Shown in pieces: positions 1 to 6,302 of a DNA stretch of 12,936 nt. The position numbers were made by a program, and so were the translations under genes. The stretch is from Chrysochromulina parva. Its lineage: Eukaryota; Haptophyta; Prymnesiales; Chrysochromulinaceae. The notes under the pieces are model-generated. The model did not search any database. It saw nothing but the letters and a program-made list of their open reading frames with translations, and had not been told where the DNA came from. Position 1 is the stretch's first letter. Every line of letters starts with the position of its first letter. The stretch is taken from contig PJAB01001673.1 in assembly GCA_002887195.1 (NCBI GenBank), positions 1-12,936 of the forward strand. The letters are read 5' to 3'.

Positions 1-214
1 TTTTTTCTTGTTCGGTAATAATTCAACTTCCCCGCATTGTGTCTAAAGTAAGAGCTCCTCACGACCGAAACGAGAAACGACAAACGGGGGTGGGGAAGCC
101 GGCGGTAGCACTCTAAACATAGGAAAAGTTCTTCCTTGCGCGTTTTTGCACGCCCCACGTACCAGATTTTGTGCCTTCCCGCTCGCCCTCCATCTGTCAG
201 TCACATCGTAGACC
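1..214. other. 5' flank of the hybrid kinase gene
   Basis: No gene is seen here. The last 40 bases are pyrimidine-rich and could be a 5' leader. An in-frame TAG at 209-211 lies just before the kinase start, so the open frame cannot extend upstream without splicing. No TATA box or other recognisable promoter element is visible. Confidence 0.5.
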
Positions 215-3200
215 ATGCCACGGAGGCGGGCTGTATCTGAAGCAAAAGCGGAGCAGGAGAAGGTGCTCACGGTGCTTGCTAGCCTGCGTGGCGACGTGTC
301 CCTACGATCTCCCGAGTCGAACCTTGCCTCCTTCGTTGCGGCAGAGCTGCGCCACCTCACGGCTGCAGCCGAGCTAAGGCCAAATGACCTCATCGAGCTG
401 CTGGCTTTGGCAACGGCTCGGCTGTGCCAGAACGCTCACAAAGGTGTGGGTTCTGAGACGCGATGCATGCGCTTTGACGTGCCGTTCACATACGGCTTGC
501 GGTTTGCGGACGAACGGCTCGAACGGCAGTACGTGGCAGGGCGTTTTGAGGCTTCCTATTCGATGATGATACCCGCTCTGGGCTTCATCGTGTACGGGCA
601 GGCATGCGCAAGCCTTTTTATCGGGATTTTGCTGGATCCGGGGTTTGCCTTGGTCATCGGCATCTCATGCACGGTCCATATGATCCTACTGTTCGCCTCC
701 TGGCGCATCGCGAAGATGAAGGATCAGTACGTGGCGATGGTGACCTTCTCTCGAATCTACTCCGCGATCATCGTCGGGACGAGTGTCCTCATCAGCGTCG
801 GCCAGCACTTGTACCATTTGATGGTAGACCTCTCCGTGTCGGAACTCATGCTCATTGCCACTTTCCTCGCTGTCGCTACCCTGTTCGATGCGTACTATGC
901 CTTCAGCTGCGAGCACGCCGCTTTTCGCATACTCGTGTTCAGCATCCACTTTGCAACGTACGACCCTGCAATCACAAAGCACGGTAGGGCCCTCGGCGCG
1001 ATGATTCCCATCGGCGGCGTCGTCCTGGGCACCGTTCTCGGCATGGCCTTCAACCGTCGACAAAGGCTCGAATTTCGCATGGGACTGGCGGAAGCCGACG
1101 TGCCCGGCGCGAGTGCGCCAGCCGCCTCGTCTCCCGGCCAAGCCTCGGGGCAACGGCCGCACTCAGATGTCGAGCGCCGTGGCGAGCGCCTGGGCGCGCC
1201 CAGATCGACCGAGGGAGAGGTGTCAGCACAGGCGCACTCGTCGTCGATCAAGATCCAGCTCGGCAGTGCGTGCTTTGCCGACAAGCAACTCGAGCTGAGC
1301 TTCCGCGCCGCCCACTTTCGGGGCTCGTTCGTGGTGCATTCGTGCGCGTACCTGTTCATTGCGATGTTGATGGCTGTTGCCGCATGGGAGTCAGAGCCGC
1401 AGTCGCGCCCACACAAGATCGTGACCAGTGTGGTCACGTGCATGCTCCTGGCCATGCGCATCAGGGTCCACCTCATGGCTGACCAGCAAGATGCAGTCAT
1501 CCGCTTCTCGCTGATATGGTGCGTCGTCGTCGTCCTCACCGCTTCGATGGAGACAGTCGCACAATGGTACTACGGGCTGTGCCTGATGACAACGCTTGAT
1601 GACGCTTTGGCCTATGCGCCCGCCGTGCTCCTGTTTAAGCTCTACGAGGCCTATTGTATGATGTTGCCCTCGCATAGCGCGTTATGTTCCGTCGCCATCG
1701 CCGCCCATCTAGTCGCCGTCCCCGTGCTGAACGCACGTGTACATGCCTCGCCGCTGATTTTCGTGGCGGCGCCGCTCTCGGCGCTGGTGCTCGGCGAGCT
1801 CCTTGGCCAGACGATCAAGCACCACTTGCGTCGGGTGATGCTTCAGAAGCAGCTGATGGATGGGGTGCAGACGCACTCGCGACAGGTACGCGAGGAGGCG
1901 CTTCGTCTGAGCGAGGAGTCGCGGCTCGCCATCCTCGAGATGGAGCTGAAGCATGCCAAGCAGAACCAGATGGCCGATTCGAGGCTGAACCATCTGATCA
2001 AGGGCACGTGCGGCACAGCGCGCATGTGCATGGACCTTGTGCACAGGCAGTGCAGGGCTGTGCTCCCGCCGCAGCACGCTCTCCTATTCGAGCAGGCAAC
2101 CCTCGCGCTCGAGCAAGCCGGCCAATGGTGTCACATGCGAGAGCTCTTCCTTGCCCTCGACCGCAACGAGTACCAGACAGCCCTGACGCACTGCCGGCCG
2201 CGCGAGTGGCTGGCACAGCTCGTGATCGCTGACGGCTACCTCGAAGACGGCTTCGAGAGGAGTGGCAGCGGCGACGGCCGCGGCGAAAGCACCAGCGAGG
2301 CCCAACCCGGCGCCCAACACGGCGCCCCACAGGATCATGCGGGGCAGAGCATCCCTCTGCCTGCACGGCTGCGCATAGACCAGAGTATTGCCTCGATTGC
2401 GCTCGCAGAGGCCCTCTCGAATGCGCGCAAATACGGCAAGCCCGGCGCTCCGGTTGTGCTGCGCACCCGCATAGAGCTTGCAACCTCTGCAGCGACCGGT
2501 GACGGCGCCGGCGCTGCCGCCGAGGCCGCGGCGGCCTTCACAGCACGTTCACAGCATGTTCCTGCCGAGGCCGCGGCGGCCGCTCCGAGCATAGCGGACT
2601 TGTCGGCATCAGCATCGGCTAAGCTGCAGCGGTCGTCGTCTGCGTCTGCGTTGCACATCGAGGTGGTCAACACCGATCGGGCTGAAGCCTCCGCGCTTAC
2701 GGAGGAAGAGTGCGTGCGCGCGTTCAAAGCGGGCTACCGTTCGCGCCAAGCCTCCATGACCTCCGACGGCTTAGGCCTCTCCAGCGTCATGCAGGCGGCA
2801 ACGGCAGCAAACGGGCGGGCGTGGCTCAGGTCAGAGCGCCAGGCCAACGGCGAAGTGCACACCATCTTCCATCTGGTGCTGCCGGTGGAGCTGATCGAGG
2901 ACGATGTCGATGCCGACCATATCGACACAGTCCACGCCGACACTGACAGCCCACGCCAACACTGTCCTCACAACGCTCTCTCAAGCCGGCCGCCGCTAGT
3001 CTCTCTCAAAGTGCCCGACGGTGCCCCGTCTGGCCTCGTGTGCATCGGCATCGACGATGATGAGTTGAGTCGCACTCTGTTGTCGGCCATGTTTGAGCAC
3101 GTGCTCCACGCCAACATGTCGCGCAGCGCCCTGCTCGGCTCCACGCCTGCAGAATGTGCCAGCTTCGTGGACCTCGCCCTTGGTCTGGTAGATCGTGAGA

Positions 3201-3490
3201 TGCGGCCGCTTGCCCTCGCGGATGGCGGCCGGCCAGCTGATCTAGCCGTTCTCGACCAGAACATCTTTGCAGGCGCTACATGCATCCATGGATCGGACTT
3301 AGCTGCGTCCTTGCGTGCACGGGGCTTCGACGGCGTCGTATGCATCCTCACCGGCTCGAGCGCCGTCAAAGTGGAAGAGCTCTCAGAGAATGGCCATGTC
3401 GACGTCGTGGCCTCCAAGGGCATCTCCGTGACCGACCTGGCGGGGAAGCTGTTGGCCGCCCTCGCATTACGAACTGCGAGGAAGATATGA
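215..3490 (+). CDS. Membrane-bound hybrid histidine kinase with duplicated multi-TM sensor and C-terminal receiver
   Basis: Predicted 1091-residue two-component hybrid kinase. The ATG at 215 is the first after an in-frame TAG at 209. Order: N-terminal helical region (1-90); hydrophobic block of about five or six membrane helices (about 115-278); disordered linker rich in Ser/Pro/Arg (about 290-345); second hydrophobic block (about 371-530); coiled coil (about 540-590); DHp-like helix with candidate phosphoacceptor His593 in RLNHLIKG; HATPase domain with N box AEALSNARKY (Glu732, Asn736), G2 box DGLGL (851-855), and a first G box reduced to VVNTD (817-821) without its glycines; receiver (about 940-1085) with Asp947-949, phosphoacceptor Asp1014, Thr1046 and Lys1068. 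Both membrane blocks are preceded by the same FAD-x2-LE motif (97 and 354), indicating internal duplication. An Ala-rich insertion (755-812) separates the N and G boxes. His-Asp signalling at a membrane is inferred; the ligand is unknown. No intron is evident. Confidence 0.88.
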   Translation: MPRRRAVSEAKAEQEKVLTVLASLRGDVSLRSPESNLASFVAAELRHLTAAAELRPNDLIELLALATARLCQNAHKGVGSETRCMRFDVPFTYGLRFADERLERQYVAGRFEASYSMMIPALGFIVYGQACASLFIGILLDPGFALVIGISCTVHMILLFASWRIAKMKDQYVAMVTFSRIYSAIIVGTSVLISVGQHLYHLMVDLSVSELMLIATFLAVATLFDAYYAFSCEHAAFRILVFSIHFATYDPAITKHGRALGAMIPIGGVVLGTVLGMAFNRRQRLEFRMGLAEADVPGASAPAASSPGQASGQRPHSDVERRGERLGAPRSTEGEVSAQAHSSSIKIQLGSACFADKQLELSFRAAHFRGSFVVHSCAYLFIAMLMAVAAWESEPQSRPHKIVTSVVTCMLLAMRIRVHLMADQQDAVIRFSLIWCVVVVLTASMETVAQWYYGLCLMTTLDDALAYAPAVLLFKLYEAYCMMLPSHSALCSVAIAAHLVAVPVLNARVHASPLIFVAAPLSALVLGELLGQTIKHHLRRVMLQKQLMDGVQTHSRQVREEALRLSEESRLAILEMELKHAKQNQMADSRLNHLIKGTCGTARMCMDLVHRQCRAVLPPQHALLFEQATLALEQAGQWCHMRELFLALDRNEYQTALTHCRPREWLAQLVIADGYLEDGFERSGSGDGRGESTSEAQPGAQHGAPQDHAGQSIPLPARLRIDQSIASIALAEALSNARKYGKPGAPVVLRTRIELATSAATGDGAGAAAEAAAAFTARSQHVPAEAAAAAPSIADLSASASAKLQRSSSASALHIEVVNTDRAEASALTEEECVRAFKAGYRSRQASMTSDGLGLSSVMQAATAANGRAWLRSERQANGEVHTIFHLVLPVELIEDDVDADHIDTVHADTDSPRQHCPHNALSSRPPLVSLKVPDGAPSGLVCIGIDDDELSRTLLSAMFEHVLHANMSRSALLGSTPAECASFVDLALGLVDREMRPLALADGGRPADLAVLDQNIFAGATCIHGSDLAASLRARGFDGVVCILTGSSAVKVEELSENGHVDVVASKGISVTDLAGKLLAALALRTARKI

Positions 3491-3513
3491 GGTGTCTACA
3501 GATACGTGAGGTG

Positions 3514-3521
3514 TATATAAA
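3514..3521 (+). promoter_or_regulatory. TATA-like element TATATAAA
   Basis: The octamer TATATAAA lies 24 bp after the kinase stop and about 190 bp before the ATG of the proline-rich gene. It could be a TATA box for that gene or simply AT-rich 3' UTR. Nothing in the sequence decides between these. Confidence 0.2.
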
Positions 3522-3537
3522 CAGAGCGGCCGGAAAT

Positions 3538-3564
3538 TGTGGATACCGGGTACTCGTATCCACA
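3538..3564. repeat. Perfect 9-bp inverted repeat (hairpin) downstream of the kinase stop
   Basis: TGTGGATAC (3538-3546) and GTATCCACA (3556-3564) pair perfectly around a 9-base spacer, 47 bp past the stop. It is followed by two copies of TAGTAAAC around 3571-3595. It may act in 3'-end formation or mRNA stability; this is inference from position only. Confidence 0.5.
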
Positions 3565-3645
3565 AGTGCTGGTAGTAAACTGCATAGTAGTAAACCTAGA
3601 CGAGTCGTCAAGATTCATAATTACTTCGGTGTGAGAGACCGACCC

Positions 3646-3670
3646 TTGACTTGACTTGACTTGACTTGAC
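3646..3670 (+). repeat. (TTGAC)5 microsatellite
   Basis: Five perfect head-to-tail copies of TTGAC, then TTGCC and a pyrimidine-rich tract (about 3672-3698) that leads to the ATG at 3711. It falls in the leader or promoter of the next gene. Confidence 0.9.
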
Positions 3671-3710
3671 TTGCCTTACCTTCCTTTTCTTTCTCTTTGA
3701 TGTTTGATCC

Positions 3711-4547
3711 ATGAAATCCCTGGGCGGTCGGACGGAACGACTGGACGACTCACAGAAGGACGGGTTTGAGGCGGGGACCAACATGCCTACCACGGGCATG
3801 CCCACCACTCACGGGCATGTCCACCTCTCACGGGCATCGCCAAGATCACCCACTCTAAGGCCGACAACTCCAAGATCACCCACTCAAAAGCCGTCAGCTG
3901 CAACATTGCCGACTCGGAAGCCGAAAACTCCGAGGTCGCCCAAGCCCAAGAAGAAAAAGCCGACAGTGAAATCACTTCTCAAGGTCTTGAATCTACCGCC
4001 TCCACCTCCACCTCCACCAAAACGGCTGTCTGTTGCGGAGATCCTCTGTCGCGCCACCACCGCCACTGCGCCGCCACCGCCACCGCCCGCACCGTTGCCA
4101 TCACAGTTCAAACATGGGAGGGGGCGCAGGCATATGCCCATTGAGGAGGTTCGGTGGCTGGCGGATCTGACAGGCAACATGCGTATTGCTTGTATGCACA
4201 TGCCTGCCTCAGAGTCGGAGGCGATGCACGCGCGAAGATACGACGGAGGCCGGGGCGAGACCATCTACTCCCGGCACGCCTTCTCAGATCATTACCCGGA
4301 CCCTTCCGAGCAGCCCGGAGGCGATCCCTTGCGCCGCAGCGGTGCTGCCAGCATTCCCAGCGTCAAGCAGCGTGCAGCACCAGCGGAGCCGTGGTACCTA
4401 CAGCACGGGGCGGCGAGCGCCACACCTCTGGTGGATGCAGTGGAAGACATCCTAGGCTTTGCAGAAGATGACATAGAAGGTCAAGCAGCGTGGCTCTTCG
4501 AGGAATGGAAGCCACCTCAGCAGATGCCGAGTAGTGCGTTGGCATGA
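3711..4547 (+). CDS. Proline-rich, low-complexity hypothetical protein
   Basis: Open frame of 278 residues from an ATG preceded by an in-frame TGA (3705-3707). I do not recognise a family. Residues 1-135 are disordered: three [ST]PRSP[TK] motifs (43, 53, 73) that resemble proline-directed kinase sites, a basic run KKKK (80-83, after KPKK), an eight-Pro run (96-103) and a six-Pro run (121-126). The C-terminal half is more ordinary in composition and ends in an acidic, helix-like stretch (about 240-266, VEDILGFAEDDIEG). Third-position GC is lower than in the neighbours, and the 5' part is built from a 19-bp and a 30-bp tandem repeat. The 19-bp unit is not a multiple of three, which weakens the coding case there. 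The C-terminal half may be more trustworthy than the N-terminal half. The gene may be real, spliced differently, or spurious. Confidence 0.42.
   Translation: MKSLGGRTERLDDSQKDGFEAGTNMPTTGMPTTHGHVHLSRASPRSPTLRPTTPRSPTQKPSAATLPTRKPKTPRSPKPKKKKPTVKSLLKVLNLPPPPPPPPKRLSVAEILCRATTATAPPPPPPAPLPSQFKHGRGRRHMPIEEVRWLADLTGNMRIACMHMPASESEAMHARRYDGGRGETIYSRHAFSDHYPDPSEQPGGDPLRRSGAASIPSVKQRAAPAEPWYLQHGAASATPLVDAVEDILGFAEDDIEGQAAWLFEEWKPPQQMPSSALA
3791..3839. repeat. 19-bp minisatellite, about 2.5 copies
   Basis: The unit CACGGGCATGCCCACCACT (3791-3809) is repeated with two changes at 3810-3828 and partially at 3829-3839. Because 19 is not divisible by three, successive copies are read in different frames within the overlapping proline-rich ORF. 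Confidence 0.85.
3841..3893. repeat. 30-bp direct repeat, two copies
   Basis: CAAGATCACCCACTC begins at 3841 and again at 3871, with homology continuing through AA-GCCG. The 30-bp period equals ten codons and gives the spaced PRSPT motifs of the proline-rich ORF. Diverged remnants (AAGCCG, AACTCC) continue to about 3930. Confidence 0.75.
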
Positions 4548-4968
4548 CGTCTAAGGAAGGTTGTTTCAGATATGAGATAACACGGCGCGAAGTGACTTCT
4601 CTCTTCTGACTTACTTCCGGACTAGAAGGTAATTTTAGCGATTCACGAAATGGGCGAGGCGAAATGATACATCCACTTTCTGACGCGAGTGCCCATGCCT
4701 CCGAGGAGTGAGGATGCCTCCGAGAGCAAGGAGTTATTGACTCCTTGCCGAAAGTGTGGCCGCTCTGAAGACCTGATACTGGGACACAGCCATTTTTTCG
4801 AACTCCGTTTCGGCGTGTCCGTTCGCGTCGTTCGAAACGGCGCGCTCCCAAAAATAATATCTTTTCCCGACTCAACAACAACTGTGAAGTCCTCCTTTCT
4901 TCGACACCTGACGAAACTGTTTGCGAGAAATCCACAGAACTGGGATTGGATTTGGTGTTGAGTTGGTC
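4548..4968. other. Intergenic stretch, 421 bp
   Basis: No convincing gene on either strand. It holds a perfect 8-bp hairpin (CAAGGAGT/ACTCCTTG, 4727-4747, 5-base loop), a direct repeat ATGCCTCCGAG near 4695 and 4714, and a longer-range inverted repeat CCGTTTCG/CGAAACGG (4805-4812, 4833-4840). The last about 100 bases are AT-richer and probably include the promoter or leader of the CRAL-TRIO gene; an in-frame TGA at 4909 closes that gene's frame upstream. Confidence 0.5.
4727..4747. repeat. Perfect 8-bp hairpin
   Basis: CAAGGAGT, loop TATTG, ACTCCTTG. It is about 180 bp downstream of the proline-rich ORF and 222 bp upstream of the CRAL-TRIO start. A 3'-end or regulatory role is possible but unproven. 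Confidence 0.45.
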
Positions 4969-5901
4969 ATGTGTGCAACCTCGTGTGCTTATGCCGAGGC
5001 AGTTCAGACGTTGATCGTTAAGCTGGGGCTGAAAGGCGACGAGCCGGGCGTGCTCGCCTTGGGTGGGTTACCGCGGGCGTGCGAGCGCTTCCTCAACCGA
5101 CACCGTGCCGAGAAGGACCCCGTCGCGAAAGCTGCCAAGCACATGGCCGAGATGCTCGCAGGTCGAGAGGAGCACAGGCTAGACTCAGCGAGCGGCATCA
5201 ACCAAGGCGGCATGAGCATTGAGGTGCGGCGCCGGATGGGCGCGGTGTGGCCCGGCTACTGGTGCGGCCGCAGCCCGAGCGGCAGCCCAGTGTGCCACTA
5301 TACGCTGGGGCACCTTAAGGTCAAGGCTCTGTGCCAGCAGTTCTCGGAGGATGAAATGCGCGACTTTTACCTCTCGTTCAACTGCCGCGGCCTCAGCCTT
5401 CAAAATATCGCCTTCGCCCCTGGCACGTCGAGCGCCACGTGGTCGGGTCCGATTGAGATCTACGATCTCGAAGGGCTCGGGTGGGAACAGCTCCACATGC
5501 CCGGACTGATGATGCTCTCGCGCGTGGTCCGGCTTGGCGCGAGCCTGTTCCCGGACAACCTGGGCCTCGCCGTCGTCATCAACGCGCCGACCATCTTCCA
5601 CTTCGCATGGCAGATCCTCAAACGGGTGCTCCCCGACGACACGATCGCCAGGGTGCAGATCCGTGCCGATGACGGGCGCTCGGTCTTAGAGGAGATCTTG
5701 GGTGGCGCCGCGGCGCTGGACGCTCTCCTTGCGAGTCGGGACGAGGAGCGCAGTGCCGCGCAGGCGGGCCTCTTCGTCCTCGGCGTCGATCTCGATCATC
5801 TGGTGGCGGAGCAGGGCCAGCATGAGAACCCGCAGGAGCCCAAGACAGCGCACAGCGAGCAGCAGCAGCAGCTGGTTGGGCTGAGCCTTTTGACCGCGTA
5901 A
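4969..5901 (+). CDS. CRAL-TRIO (Sec14-like) lipid-binding domain protein
   Basis: Predicted 310-residue soluble protein of the Sec14/CRAL-TRIO family, which bind and transfer phosphoinositides, phosphatidylcholine, tocopherol or similar hydrophobic ligands between membranes. ATG 4969 is the first Met after an in-frame TGA (4909). Residues 34-66 (ACERFLNRHRAEK then AKHMAEML) fit the helical CRAL-TRIO N region. The lipid-binding core covers about 95-235: IEIYDLEGLGWEQL (162-175) matches the conserved D-x-x-G/S-L strand-helix. Residues 186-231, with FPDNLG, VVINAPTIF (202-210) and LPDDTIARVQI, match the hallmark 'YPE...NAP..F...W...K..L...T..KI' block. A charged tail (255-310) ends in a short Gln run (298-301). 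No signal peptide or membrane segment is seen. The ligand cannot be told from sequence. The gene is convergent with the elongase, 401 bp apart. Confidence 0.87.
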   Translation: MCATSCAYAEAVQTLIVKLGLKGDEPGVLALGGLPRACERFLNRHRAEKDPVAKAAKHMAEMLAGREEHRLDSASGINQGGMSIEVRRRMGAVWPGYWCGRSPSGSPVCHYTLGHLKVKALCQQFSEDEMRDFYLSFNCRGLSLQNIAFAPGTSSATWSGPIEIYDLEGLGWEQLHMPGLMMLSRVVRLGASLFPDNLGLAVVINAPTIFHFAWQILKRVLPDDTIARVQIRADDGRSVLEEILGGAAALDALLASRDEERSAAQAGLFVLGVDLDHLVAEQGQHENPQEPKTAHSEQQQQLVGLSLLTA

Positions 5902-6302
5902 TAACTTCCCCGTAAAGGCGTTGAGCCCTGTAGTGTACTAGACTTAGCAAGACTTTGTTCGGAAAAAGGTGGGCAACCGGCAAGAGCTAAGCGCGACGGT
6001 TGATACCGCGGAGACGCTGAGACCTTCTGAGACCAGGCCCCACATAGATACAGAGTTAGGGTCCCTACACCGAGGTAACACTCGTGTCTCAGTCTTAGGA
6101 GTCTGTTCTGATCCAGATCGGATCCTACTTCCTACCGGTACCGCGATTGCCGCGGTCTTCTTGCGCAGCGACGGGGCAGACTCGAAGACCGCACATCGAG
6201 CATCGTGGCAAACACTGCTGGTGATGATTTGCCCGCCACGGCGCGAGCATGGCAGTGTCTGATTGAGATACCGAGAAGCGCAGCCGAAGACCGGGGGGTG
6301 GC
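5902..6302. other. Convergent 3' intergenic stretch, 401 bp
   Basis: Space between the 3' ends of the CRAL-TRIO gene (+) and the elongase (-). Short open frames exist on both strands but show no family features. A perfect 9-bp inverted repeat GCGGTCTTC/GAAGACCGC occupies 6152-6160 and 6184-6192 with a 23-base spacer. Confidence 0.5.
6152..6192. repeat. 9-bp inverted repeat between convergent genes
   Basis: GCGGTCTTC (6152-6160) and GAAGACCGC (6184-6192) are exact reverse complements, about 110-150 bp past the elongase stop on the minus strand. It is a candidate 3'-UTR stem or terminator-like structure. Confidence 0.4.

Noticed and set aside
895..1539. Long minus-strand open frame inside the kinase gene
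   Set aside because: It is a composition-driven shadow of a GC-rich gene whose plus frame has clear membrane segments and signalling motifs.
3646..3670. TTGAC repeats as bacterial -35 boxes
   Set aside because: They form a perfect microsatellite in a eukaryotic context, with no matching -10 element and no bacterial gene nearby.
4921..4968. Longer CRAL-TRIO start at TTG 4921
   Set aside because: There is no ATG before 4969 in this frame, and an in-frame TGA lies at 4909. A non-ATG start is not supported.
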